64,000 bases of DNA from Bacteroidota bacterium (lineage in GTDB: Bacteria > Bacteroidota > Ignavibacteria > Ignavibacteriales > Melioribacteraceae), in assembly GCA_023381535.1 (NCBI GenBank), contig JAMCSN010000108.1:1-64000 (forward strand), given 5' to 3'. Of this stretch, positions 33,520-41,115 are shown in pieces. The position numbers were made by a program, and so were the translations under genes. Under the pieces are notes generated by a model that saw only the letters and a program-made list of their open reading frames with translations, was not told the origin of the DNA and did no database searches. Each line of letters begins with the position of its first letter. The first letter of the stretch is position 1.

Positions 33520-34977
33520 CTATTTACAATACTTTCTTATCAAGTCATAAGAGTCTGAATCTCCTAGTTCTCCTGCTTTACTCCAATTTAAGCAAGCCCC
33601 ATCAATATCACCTAATTGATATTTTGCAATCCCACAATAATAAAATGCACTTGCGGATTTTGGATTAATTTCCAATGCTTTATTCAAATCTTCAATTGCA
33701 CCTCTATAATCTTCTAAATTACTCTTTGTAACGCCTCGATAATAATATCCGCTTCCATCATTCGGATCAAATTCAATTGCATAATTATAATCTTGAATTG
33801 CAGAACTGAAATCTCTTAATCCATTCTTTGCCTTACCACGATTAATATATAAAAAAGCATAATTTGCATAGTGCTCAATTGCTTTGTTGAAGTCAATAAT
33901 TGCGCCTCTATAGTCTTCTAACTTACTCTTTTCTACGCCTCTATTGTTGTACACTAAATAATTATCTGGGTCGAGTTCTATTACTTTATTGTAATCTTGA
34001 ATAGCTCCTATGTGATCTTTTAGATCAGATTTTTTATGACCACGACAATTATAAGCTCCTGCATAATTTGGATTAAGTTCAATAGCCTTATTAAAATCTT
34101 GAATTGCACCATTGTTATCTTCTAAATTACCTTTTGCAATCCCACGGCCATTATAGGCGTTTTCATCATTCGGATATTTTTCGATATAACGAGAATAAAA
34201 CTTAATAGCTTGGCGATAATCACCATTAATTAAGGCATCATTTCCTTTTTCAAACAACTCGAAATCTTTATATCCATTATTCTTACTGTAAGAACCAATT
34301 TTTACACTTAGAACATCTTCGATAGGAATAGCAAAGTTTAAATTTTGTCCTTCTTTTGCCGTTAGTGTACTAATACCTATTAGCTCTCCTTTACTGTTTA
34401 CAATAGCACCTCCGCTGCTACCCGGAGAGATACTTGCTGTTATTTGTATAAAATTTCTTTTTAATTCATCAACACTTCTTAAGCCGCTTATTATTCCTTC
34501 AGAAATTGAGTTCTCCAATCCCATTGGACTTCCAATTGCGTAAACCCTTTGACCAATGTTTAGAGATTTTGAATCACCGATTTTTATTGCTGGAAATTTG
34601 TTCGCTTCAATTTTAAGAATTAAAATATCTTTCTCTACGTCAATGCCTATAATATCAACATAAGGAACAATCTCATTGCCGTGTAATATCTTTAGACTGC
34701 TATTGCCAGAAAGAACATGGTAGTTTGTTACAACATAACCTTTATCGTTAAGGACAACCCCGCTCCCTTGAGATGCTAATTCATCATTATCATTATAAGC
34801 GAGAACTACAACTACAGCACCGGAAACTTTTTTATAAATCTGTTCAGCCGTTAAAGATTGGCTGTAAGAATTAGGAGAGTGAATAAAAAGAAATGTTAGA
34901 AAGAAAATGTTTGATCTAAGAAGAAAGTTATAAAGTACCTTCGTTGAAACGAATGAATAAATAAAAGAGCGATTCAT
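33520..34977 (-). CDS. Trypsin-like (HtrA-type) serine protease with C-terminal TPR repeats
   Basis: A 485-residue exported protein with signal peptide to about residue 40. The protease domain has the full triad: His87 (VTNYHV), Asp117 (EKDILIL) and Ser188 (PGSSGGAIV). It lacks a PDZ domain. Instead, from about residue 245 to the end there are six or seven TPR units of the ALNGDYRQAIKFYSRYIEKYP type (AIQDYNKVIELDPDNYLVY, AIEDLNKALEINPKSASAF). These should bind partner proteins and select substrates. The repeats have nearly identical phase and strong conservation of the Gly, Ala and Asn-Arg-Gly positions. It probably acts in periplasmic quality control or signalling. The target is unknown. Confidence 0.88.
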   Translation of the reverse strand: MNRSFIYSFVSTKVLYNFLLRSNIFFLTFLFIHSPNSYSQSLTAEQIYKKVSGAVVVVLAYNDNDELASQGSGVVLNDKGYVVTNYHVLSGNSSLKILHGNEIVPYVDIIGIDVEKDILILKIEANKFPAIKIGDSKSLNIGQRVYAIGSPMGLENSISEGIISGLRSVDELKRNFIQITASISPGSSGGAIVNSKGELIGISTLTAKEGQNLNFAIPIEDVLSVKIGSYSKNNGYKDFELFEKGNDALINGDYRQAIKFYSRYIEKYPNDENAYNGRGIAKGNLEDNNGAIQDFNKAIELNPNYAGAYNCRGHKKSDLKDHIGAIQDYNKVIELDPDNYLVYNNRGVEKSKLEDYRGAIIDFNKAIEHYANYAFLYINRGKAKNGLRDFSSAIQDYNYAIEFDPNDGSGYYYRGVTKSNLEDYRGAIEDLNKALEINPKSASAFYYCGIAKYQLGDIDGACLNWSKAGELGDSDSYDLIRKYCK

Positions 34978-34992
34978 AAATACCCCGTAAAG

Positions 34993-35214
34993 TTAATTTT
35001 GGTTTATATGTCCCGATGGTAAAAGCAATCCGCAAGCTTTCCATTCGTTAATTTCCAAAGTATAATTATCTTTATTTAATTGAGATGTAATACGGGCAAC
35101 GACAATATCATTATCGTCCGTGTCAAGAAGAACTAATGCGGGTCTTTTTTTAGATGTGTTCGCTTCTACAAAAGGAAAAGTAATTAAAACAATATCCCCA
35201 AGTTTATATCTCAT
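34993..35214 (-). CDS. PemK/MazF-family toxin, C-terminally truncated
   Basis: Encodes the first 73 residues of a PemK/MazF-like endoribonuclease: the opening YKLGDIVLITFPFVEANTSKKRPALVL holds the conserved Gly, Pro-Phe and RPALV boxes. VARITSQLNKDNYTLEINEW and a KACGLLLPS box follow, where full-length members continue with a V(I/V)R-type strand and a final helix. Here it becomes GHINQN and stops, so about 30-40 residues are missing. It overlaps the antitoxin gene by 4 nt (ATGA). The truncation probably makes the toxin inactive or altered, hence a decaying toxin-antitoxin locus is my reading. A shorter functional variant cannot be excluded. Confidence 0.78.
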   Translation of the reverse strand: MRYKLGDIVLITFPFVEANTSKKRPALVLLDTDDNDIVVARITSQLNKDNYTLEINEWKACGLLLPSGHINQN

Positions 35215-35447
35215 TTTTTGTAATTATCGTAAATCGAGTCGCTCTCGCCGTAACCGTCAAGAAATTCTTTAACAGTGAGATTTGCCCAGTTTTTTTCTTC
35301 AAAATTATATTGCCCGGTTACATCTTTAGATTTTTGTTCGTCTGAATTCGATAGGATTATTACCTCTACCTCATTCCCGAAATTATTAGGGACATCCACA
35401 ATAACTTTATTGTCAACAACAATTTTTCTTTGCCGTATTGCAAGCAT
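35211..35447 (-). CDS. Putative antitoxin partner of the PemK-like toxin
   Basis: A 78-residue acidic protein. It begins with a strand-rich segment (IRQRKIVVDNKVIVDVPNN, then VEVIILSNSDE) of the type seen in antitoxins that precede MazF/PemK genes in Gram-negative bacteria, and ends in an acidic, flexible tail (FLDGYGESDSIYDNYKK) suited to covering a toxin site. The 4-nt overlap with the downstream toxin gene fits translational coupling. Family assignment by context rather than by a strong motif. Confidence 0.7.
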   Translation of the reverse strand: MLAIRQRKIVVDNKVIVDVPNNFGNEVEVIILSNSDEQKSKDVTGQYNFEEKNWANLTVKEFLDGYGESDSIYDNYKK

Positions 35448-35589
35448 TATGTCCTTCCTTGTACTTATTTCCTATTTGAATTTAGCTGATTATTAAATAA
35501 AAGCCAAGAGTTGAAAACCGGAAGGTCGTTCGTCTTGCTGTCCCAAAGTCATACCTTGACGACTGGGTAATTAAATTTTATATTTACAC

Positions 35590-35832
35590 ATGCCAACAAT
35601 TTTACGGACGAACGGATATCGTTTTTTCTTTTTCAGCCGCGAAGGAAATGAGCCGATGCATATTCATGTTGAACAAGCTGACCGATATGCAAAGTTTTGG
35701 CTCAACCCGATTCAATTGGCAGAATCAGTCGGTTTTAGAAGTGGTGAAATTTCAGAACTAAGAAAACTAGTTCAAGAAAATAAAAAGTTGTTTGAGGAGA
35801 AGTGGAATGAGTACTTTAGCAGTAAAAGTTGA
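35590..35832 (+). CDS. DUF4160 protein
   Basis: An 80-residue protein with the DUF4160 pattern: PTILRTNGYRFFFFSREG, then EPMHIHVEQADRYAKFWL. The HIHV box is the family's hallmark. The rest is LRKLVQENKKLFEEKWNEYF. DUF4160 genes are usually found directly before a DUF2442 gene, as here, and the pair is widely suspected to be a toxin-antitoxin-like module. The biochemical activity is not established to my knowledge. Its 3' end overlaps the DUF2442 start by 26 nt. Confidence 0.85.
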   Translation: MPTILRTNGYRFFFFSREGNEPMHIHVEQADRYAKFWLNPIQLAESVGFRSGEISELRKLVQENKKLFEEKWNEYFSSKS

Positions 35833-36049
35833 ACCGAGAATTATAGATTTATCTTTTTCTCCCGATTCACTCCGGGTCGTTTTAGCAGATGGGCGGGAAG
35901 TCTTGGCTCCTTTAGAATGGTTTCCCCGTTTACGCGATGCAACAGATTTGCAAAGGAAAAACTGGCGTTTTATCGGAAGAGGTATTGGTATCCATTGGGA
36001 AGATATTGATGAAGATATTTCCGTTAACAGTTTGCTTACTACCGGTTAA
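35807..36049 (+). CDS. DUF2442 protein
   Basis: An 80-residue protein with the DUF2442 core: LRVVLADGREVLAPLEWFPRL (Asp-Gly-Arg and the PLxWFPRL motif), then NWRFIGRGIGIHWEDIDEDIS and VNSLLTTG. I chose the ATG at 35807, inside the end of the DUF4160 gene, because the family begins close to this point; an upstream in-frame ATG at 35792 adds five unmatched residues. The overlap argues for coupled translation of the two small proteins. Confidence 0.88.
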   Translation: MSTLAVKVEPRIIDLSFSPDSLRVVLADGREVLAPLEWFPRLRDATDLQRKNWRFIGRGIGIHWEDIDEDISVNSLLTTG

Positions 36050-36146
36050 GTAGTAAGTAAAATAATCTTTTGAAACATTGAAGCTCTCTCTCTCTTAACT
36101 CTCAATATCCACGCCTTGACCGTCTTACATAGATTGCAACAACAAA

Positions 36147-36335
36147 TTATTTCAATCCTAACTTGTGCAGCGCAAGTCCGATTGCAGTTTCGAGCGAATA
36201 TCTTTCGTCGAGATGCTGAGCAACGATGCGGAGAAAGTTTCTTCTTGCTCTTGCCGGAATCATTACGCCGTAAAATGCCGCAGCTATTTCAAATAATTTT
36301 TCCATTTGTTCACTTGTTCTAATTCCTAATATCAT
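36147..36335 (-). CDS. Hypothetical 62-residue protein
   Basis: A short, helix-rich basic protein (MEKLFEIAAAFYGVMIPARARRNFLRIVAQHLDERYSLETAIGLALHKLG is its gist, given here in parts: MEKLFEIAAAFYG, PARARRNFLRIVAQHL, YSLETAIGLALHKLGL). Codon choice matches neighbouring genes and no competing frame looks coding. I see no good ribosome site. Function unknown; the helix-turn-helix-like spacing in the second half is suggestive only. Confidence 0.45.
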   Translation of the reverse strand: MILGIRTSEQMEKLFEIAAAFYGVMIPARARRNFLRIVAQHLDERYSLETAIGLALHKLGLK

Positions 36336-36387
36336 TATCGAAAACTTTCTTTTATTTTTGAATCGCCAATAAAGAAAGGAAATCTTA

Positions 36388-37530
36388 ATGACTATTCAGG
36401 AAGCACGTGAATTATTCCCTCACTTAAAAACCGATCAAACTTATTTCAATCATGCGGCAATTGGGCCATGGTCAAATCTGGTTTTGAGCCGTGTGCAAGA
36501 GTATGCTGAACGCCGGAGCGGAACGCAAATCGAAATTCATAAAACTTTTCTCAAGTGGAGTGGAGATGCAAAAAGAAAACTTTCCGGTTTACTTGGCACC
36601 GTGCCGGATCGTTTAGCGTGGATCGATAATGTCTCGAACGGATTGAACATTCTCGCTCAAGGATTAAATTGGAAATCCGGCGATAGAATAATTTTGAACG
36701 ATGTTGAATTCCCATCAAACGTTTATCCCTTCTTAAACTTGAAAAGCCATGGTGTTGAAATTGATTTTGCTCAATCCAGAAACGGAATGGTTGACATTGA
36801 AGATTTGGAAAAGTTAATCACACCAAAGACGAGATTGCTTTCTATCAGTTTGGTGCAATTTCTTTCGGGTTACCGCGCCAACATCGACGCAATCGGCGAG
36901 CTATGCCGCAAACACGGAATTATTTTTTGTGTGGATGCAATTCAAGGCGCAGGTGTCGTTCAAATCGATGTCAACAAATCCAAGATCGATTTTCTTGCCG
37001 GCGGGACGCAGAAATGGTTTATGAGCAGCCAAGGAATGTCATACCTTTACATCACCGAAGAATTGCAAAACCGCATTATTCAAAAAAACGTTGGGTGGAC
37101 TTCCGTGAACGATTCATGGAATTTTCTGGATTATAATTTGTCGCTGAAACCAAGTGCGGAACGTTTCCAGAACGGTACTTTGAATGCATTCGGTATTGCA
37201 GTTTTTGATGCCTCGCTCGATTTGTTCCAGAATTTCGGGATAAAGAACATTGAAAAAAGAATTCTGGAAAACACTTCCTACTTTATTCAGAAATTACCAA
37301 ATGTAGGCATCGAACCGGTCTTAAGAAATATACCGGATTCTAATCGTGCGGGAATTGTTTCGTTCAAAAGTGAGAGATCAACTGAAGTATTCCAAGAATT
37401 GGAAAAGAGAAAAATATTTTGTGCAGTAAGAGAAGGATTGGTTCGTCTCTCTCCCCACTTTTATAATACGCACGATGAGATTGATCATGTTGTAATTGAG
37501 TTGGGTGAGATTATGAGGGGTTTAAAATAA
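36388..37530 (+). CDS. Class V aminotransferase / cysteine desulfurase-like PLP enzyme
   Basis: A 380-residue pyridoxal-phosphate enzyme of fold type I. Cofactor residues visible are Asp183 (CVDAIQGAG, pairs with the pyridine nitrogen) and Lys209 (GGTQKWF, Schiff base). FNHAAIGPWSN at the N-terminus and DRIILNDVEFPSN are typical for the isopenicillin-N-epimerase/cysteine-desulfurase-like subgroup. No SufS/IscS active-site Cys loop is evident, so the substrate could be another amino acid. It lies alone, followed by a large hairpin. AGAAAGGAAA precedes the ATG. Confidence 0.9.
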   Translation: MTIQEARELFPHLKTDQTYFNHAAIGPWSNLVLSRVQEYAERRSGTQIEIHKTFLKWSGDAKRKLSGLLGTVPDRLAWIDNVSNGLNILAQGLNWKSGDRIILNDVEFPSNVYPFLNLKSHGVEIDFAQSRNGMVDIEDLEKLITPKTRLLSISLVQFLSGYRANIDAIGELCRKHGIIFCVDAIQGAGVVQIDVNKSKIDFLAGGTQKWFMSSQGMSYLYITEELQNRIIQKNVGWTSVNDSWNFLDYNLSLKPSAERFQNGTLNAFGIAVFDASLDLFQNFGIKNIEKRILENTSYFIQKLPNVGIEPVLRNIPDSNRAGIVSFKSERSTEVFQELEKRKIFCAVREGLVRLSPHFYNTHDEIDHVVIELGEIMRGLK

Positions 37531-37531
37531 C

Positions 37532-37591
37532 GTAGGGAGAAGAGCCAAACTCAGGTTGGGGGGGGACCTAAGCTCAGCCGCAACTCCCTAC
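37532..37591. repeat. Interrupted GTAGGGAG/CTCCCTAC hairpin with G8 tract
   Basis: GTAGGGAG (37532-37539) and CTCCCTAC (37584-37591) form an 8-bp outer stem. The interior holds CAGG...CCT partial pairing around eight consecutive G (37558-37565). It lies between converging genes. A related outer sequence occurs at 51757-51785. Confidence 0.65.
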
Positions 37592-37597
37592 AAACTT

Positions 37598-37816
37598 TTA
37601 TTGTTCAGGATTATACGTCAATTCAATCTTTACGTGGAAATCTGCACCGCTGAATAATGTGTACTTAACTTCTCCAATAGTGCATTTGTAATCTTCCCCA
37701 ACCATCTCGCTAACGACTTTCGAAATTGCTTCTTCTAAAGAACCGATACTGACGGATTTCAATTTGTTCTTAAGAAGTTTATCAACATCGATTGTCTTTT
37801 CCTGTCCAGTCGGCAT
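37598..37816 (-). CDS. Hypothetical 72-residue protein
   Basis: Reads as a compact soluble protein: a KTIDVDKLLKNKLKSVSIG start, a SLEEAISKVVSEMVGEDYKC helix and a beta hairpin CTIGEVKYTLFSGADFHVKIEL. The alternation of hydrophobic positions supports real coding. I do not recognise a family. It is transcribed in the same direction as the phosphohexomutase gene and lies 108 nt downstream of that gene's stop. Confidence 0.6.
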   Translation of the reverse strand: MPTGQEKTIDVDKLLKNKLKSVSIGSLEEAISKVVSEMVGEDYKCTIGEVKYTLFSGADFHVKIELTYNPEQ

Positions 37817-37924
37817 TTCTTCAAAACTCCCGCATCAAATTTTCAATTACCATCTCTTTAGATGTTATAACAAGATTTTTATTGGAAAGATTCAAATTTC
37901 TTTTACCCACATCCGAAATGTAAA

Positions 37925-39271
37925 TTAAGTTCTGATAAAATCCAATAGCTCTTGCGTTTTTATTTTCATTAATTTTTCGTCGGCTCTTGTCTCAACATTT
38001 AGTCTCAAAAGCGGTTCCGTATTGCTCATTCGGACATTGAATCTCCAGTCTGGAAATTCAACGCTTATACCGTCCAACTCGTTTTGAGTTCCGCTGCTGT
38101 ATTTTCGTTTAATTTCTTCAATTTTTTGTGCCGGGGTAGAAACCGTCGAATTAATCTCGCCGGAACAAGGATAATTTTTAACCATTTCTCCTGCCAATTC
38201 GGACATTTTTGCGCCTTCGTCCGACATTAACTGCATGATTAGTAGAAACGGAATTAAACCGCTGTCGGAATAATAATTTTCTCTGAAATAATGATGAGCC
38301 GACATTTCACCACCGTAAATTGCGTTTTCCTCCCTCATCTTTTGTTTGATAAAGGCATGCCCGCTTTTTGAAACAATAGCTTTTCCGCCCGATTTCGAAA
38401 CCACATCAACAGTATTCCAAATCAATCTGGGATCGTGGACAACTTTTTCATTTGGATTTAATTTTAGAATGGATTTTGCAAGAATGCCGACAATGTAATA
38501 ACCCTCGATGAAATTTGCGTTTTCGTCGAAGAAAAAACATCGGTCGTAATCGCCGTCCCAGGCTACGCCAAGATCTGCATTGTGTTCTTTGATTGCGCTT
38601 ATAGTTGCCTGGCGGTTTTCTGGGAGAAGCGGATTCGGAACGCCGTTCGGGAAATTTGAATCCGGTTCGTTAAAAATCTTTATCATTTTTATCGGAAGAA
38701 ATTTTTCCAGCGCATCTAATGCCGGACCAACGCACCCGTTTCCCGCGTTAACAACTACTTTGAACGGTTTCATTTTTCCCGCATTGTAAAATCTTTTCAA
38801 GCTGTCTATAAATTCATTCATTAAATCTTTCTGATGAATTTTTCCTTTTACTGCGGCAAGTTCTCCCAAATCATTTTTCAGAATTCGTTTTTCAATCTCA
38901 TTCAGACCGGCATCGTAGCCCATCGGTACGGAACCTTTCTTAACAAACTTTAGCCCGTTGTATTCGGGGGGATTATGACTTGCCGTAATCATAATACCTC
39001 CGTCGGCGTTGAGGTAGGGCGTTCCGAAGTAGATCATTTCGGTTCCGCATAATCCTAAATCAATAACGTCGCATCCGGCATCGTTAAGTCCTTTTGCCAA
39101 CGAAGCGGAAAGCTCCGGCGAAGATTTGCGAACATCTCTGCCGATCAAAACCGATTTAGCTTTTAGCAAAGTAGCATAAGTTCTCCCGATCTTATACGCA
39201 AGTTCTGCATTGAGTTCGCCGGGTACTTTGCCGCGAATGTCGTATGCTTTGAAAGAAGAAATTCTTTCCAT
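37925..39271 (-). CDS. Phosphomannomutase/phosphoglucomutase
   Basis: Interconverts hexose 1- and 6-phosphates for sugar-nucleotide and glycan synthesis. The 448-residue protein has all four motif loops of the alpha-D-phosphohexomutase family: the catalytic phosphoserine Ser98 in TASHNPPEYNG, the magnesium loop DGDYDRCFFF, the sugar-binding GGEMSAHHYF and the phosphate-binding RMSNTEPLLRLN. The GEMSxHxYF form fits the bifunctional PMM/PGM (ManB/AlgC) group more than GlmM. It starts at MERISSFKAYDIRG, the usual N-terminus. Confidence 0.94.
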   Translation of the reverse strand: MERISSFKAYDIRGKVPGELNAELAYKIGRTYATLLKAKSVLIGRDVRKSSPELSASLAKGLNDAGCDVIDLGLCGTEMIYFGTPYLNADGGIMITASHNPPEYNGLKFVKKGSVPMGYDAGLNEIEKRILKNDLGELAAVKGKIHQKDLMNEFIDSLKRFYNAGKMKPFKVVVNAGNGCVGPALDALEKFLPIKMIKIFNEPDSNFPNGVPNPLLPENRQATISAIKEHNADLGVAWDGDYDRCFFFDENANFIEGYYIVGILAKSILKLNPNEKVVHDPRLIWNTVDVVSKSGGKAIVSKSGHAFIKQKMREENAIYGGEMSAHHYFRENYYSDSGLIPFLLIMQLMSDEGAKMSELAGEMVKNYPCSGEINSTVSTPAQKIEEIKRKYSSGTQNELDGISVEFPDWRFNVRMSNTEPLLRLNVETRADEKLMKIKTQELLDFIRT

Positions 39272-39318
39272 TTATATCTCCGTTTTTCGAATCAATTTTG
39301 CAGCGCAAAGATAAATAA

Positions 39319-39723
39319 TTGGCAATAATTTTTAATACCGCTTGGATTAATTTTTGCATAGACATAAAGCGTTTCTGCTACTATATTCCCATCGCTTATC
39401 AGAAAGAGGTTGGTATCGAAAATTTTTCTACAAGACATGTAGGTTTTACCCGTTGCAGCAATTCTAAATGTAACCTGGTTTTTCAAACGGGTATCGGAAA
39501 AGTATTCTCCGATACCGATTTCCTTTGCCCCGCTTGCAAACAAAAGCTGAACACATTTCATGTCGTTCAATGCAGCAACTGCCAATCGATAGTTAACTTT
39601 CTCGATCTTGACGACGGCGAAGAATCGATTGTGTTTTATGTTCGGAAGTGCCATCGCTGCACCGGTACTGAAGAAGATGAAAGGAAACTTCAGTTCTTCT
39701 ACTTTCCTGATCTAATGCTTTAG
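39319..39723 (+). CDS. Zinc-ribbon protein of unknown function (start uncertain)
   Basis: The frame carries four metal-binding pairs: CSNSKC, CPAC, CSNC and CHRC. With LVFQTGIGKVFSDTDFLCP between the first two, it could form two zinc ribbons. The rest is FLDLDDGEESIVFYVRKC and a basic-aromatic ending QFFYFPDLML. There is no in-frame ATG. The only conventional start is the TTG at 39319, immediately after a TAA. The protein as written has an unconvincing first 40 residues, so the true start may be later (near ATC 39416, which follows AAAGAGG). The antisense frame at 39292-39654 is open too but lacks family-like features. The fold is clear, the role is not. Confidence 0.65.
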   Translation: MAIIFNTAWINFCIDIKRFCYYIPIAYQKEVGIENFSTRHVGFTRCSNSKCNLVFQTGIGKVFSDTDFLCPACKQKLNTFHVVQCSNCQSIVNFLDLDDGEESIVFYVRKCHRCTGTEEDERKLQFFYFPDLML

Positions 39724-39782
39724 TAAAAACCTCTACTTTTTTCCACGGGAACTATTCCGCCATCAATGATGTTATGACATTA

Positions 39783-39796
39783 AACGTTGCAACATT
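39783..39796. promoter_or_regulatory. Candidate MarR-family operator upstream of yceI-marR
   Basis: AACGTTGCAACATT is an imperfect 14-bp palindrome around the perfect core GTTGCAAC (39786-39793), 33 nt before the YceI ATG. MarR-family repressors bind such short palindromes and usually control their own operon. The match is inferred from position and symmetry. Confidence 0.4.
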
Positions 39797-39828
39797 ATCA
39801 CTAATTATAAATATCATAGGAGGTTCAA

Positions 39829-40416
39829 ATGTTCAAATTCAGTATGGCTTTTATTCTTTTCTTAGCCGGGTTTTTATCATTAAATGCTCAAACTAAATGG
39901 TCTATTGATAAAGCACATTCCAAGGTGCAGTTTAGCGCAACGCACCTTATCATTAGCGAAGTCACAGGCGAGTTCAAAAATTTCGATGGCAGCGTTGAAA
40001 CCAGCGGTGACGACTTTTCAAATGCAAAGGTGAACTTTACCATTGATGTCAATAGCATCAGCACAGATAATGAACAACGCGACAACCATCTAAAATCCGA
40101 TGACTTCTTCAATGCCCAGAAATATCCGAAGATGACCTTTGTAGGTAAGTCCATGCAAAAGGTCGGTGACAACAAATATAAATTAGTCGGCGATCTTACC
40201 ATTCGCGACATCACAAAACAAATTGCACTTGATGTTACCTACAACGGTACAGTGAAAGATCCGTGGGGAAATACCAAAGCAGGTTTCAAAATTACCGGTG
40301 AGTTGAACCGCTTCGATTATAATCTCAAATGGAATGTTCTGATGGAAGCAGGCGGCGCCGTAGTCGGAAAGATGATCGGGATAACAATCAATCTCGAATT
40401 GCAAAAATCAAAATGA
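39829..40416 (+). CDS. YceI-family periplasmic protein
   Basis: A 195-residue lipocalin-like protein that binds isoprenoid-type lipids in known members. It opens with a signal peptide (FSMAFILFLAGFLSLNAQ). KWSIDKAHSKVQFSATHLIISEVTGEF, the FTIDVNSISTDNEQRDNHLKSDDFF box, the YPKMTF motif and a GELNRFDYNLKWN ending then follow, all hallmarks of YceI. AGGAGG precedes the ATG by 5 nt. Its stop overlaps the marR start (ATGA), so the two are translationally coupled. YceI-MarR pairs suggest stress or lipid-responsive control. Confidence 0.94.
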   Translation: MFKFSMAFILFLAGFLSLNAQTKWSIDKAHSKVQFSATHLIISEVTGEFKNFDGSVETSGDDFSNAKVNFTIDVNSISTDNEQRDNHLKSDDFFNAQKYPKMTFVGKSMQKVGDNKYKLVGDLTIRDITKQIALDVTYNGTVKDPWGNTKAGFKITGELNRFDYNLKWNVLMEAGGAVVGKMIGITINLELQKSK

Positions 40417-40862
40417 AACTTGAGCATGAAATAAAACAGCCCAAATTCAGAAATGAATATCACAAGCTGGCGGTGAATTTGATTTATACATACAACTGGC
40501 TTTCTAATGTTCATGCGGAATTATTTAAAAAGCACGGCATTACGGCAAATCAGTTTAACATTTTAAGAATTCTGAGAGGGCAGCACCCAAACGCCGCTAC
40601 CGTTTCATTGTTGAGAGATAGAATGCTTGATAAAATGTCGGATGCGTCGCGCTTGGTTGAAAGATTGCGTGTTAAAGGATTAGTGAAGAGAGAACTTTCG
40701 CCGGACGATAGAAGAAGAGTCGATGTTATCATCACGACTAAGGGATTAAATCTTCTTTCTGAAATTGATAAATTGAATGATCATTATGATGAACTGCTTA
40801 AGAAGTTATCTTCGGCGGAAGCAAAAAAACTGAACGGTCTTCTCGACAAACTGAGAGGATAG
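40413..40862 (+). CDS. MarR-family transcriptional regulator
   Basis: A 149-residue winged helix-turn-helix protein. The recognition region is AELFKKHGITANQFNILRIL, then LLRDRMLDKMSDASRLVERL. The wing is VKRELSPDDRRRVDVIITTKG (Asp-x-Arg signature). The N- and C-terminal helices form the dimer interface. I start at the ATG at 40413 rather than the open frame's earlier start because this overlaps the yceI stop as ATGA and gives the family's normal length. It most likely represses the yceI-marR operon through the palindrome at 39783-39796 and is released by an unknown ligand. Confidence 0.92.
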   Translation: MKLEHEIKQPKFRNEYHKLAVNLIYTYNWLSNVHAELFKKHGITANQFNILRILRGQHPNAATVSLLRDRMLDKMSDASRLVERLRVKGLVKRELSPDDRRRVDVIITTKGLNLLSEIDKLNDHYDELLKKLSSAEAKKLNGLLDKLRG

Positions 40863-40876
40863 AAATACTTGAGTGA

Positions 40877-40902
40877 AAAGAGCCCTAGCCAAAGGGCTCT
40901 TT
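40877..40902 (+). terminator. Intrinsic terminator after marR
   Basis: AAAGAGCCCT (40877-40886) and AGGGCTCTTT (40893-40902) form a perfect 10-bp stem with a 6-nt loop, ending in CTTTCAATT. The U tract is short. Confidence 0.75.
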
Positions 40903-41115
40903 CAATTGATATGCCCCGCTACGCTCCTTAGTTCTAAAAATCCGTGAAATGATAATAAGTGTGCTTCATAACTTCAATGTGATAAATTGAAACTTAGTTG
41001 ATTCCCGGTTTGTTGAAATCATATTGGAACGGAGTATGTTTTTCCAATAGGTTTGCAGAGAAAGTACGGAGTCTCTCTTTACAATTAAGATCACATCAAT
41101 AAAATTGTTGCGTAA

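Noticed and set aside
36090..36106. CT dinucleotide run (CTCTCTCTCT) as a phase-variation tract
   Set aside because: It lies outside any gene and shows no promoter spacing that slippage would change.
37558..37565. G8 homopolymer as a phase-variable switch
   Set aside because: It sits in a hairpin between converging genes with no reading frame to switch.
39292..39654. Open frame antisense to the zinc-ribbon gene (120 codons)
   Set aside because: No family-like motif, and the forward frame has four well-spaced Cys pairs that would not arise as a shadow.
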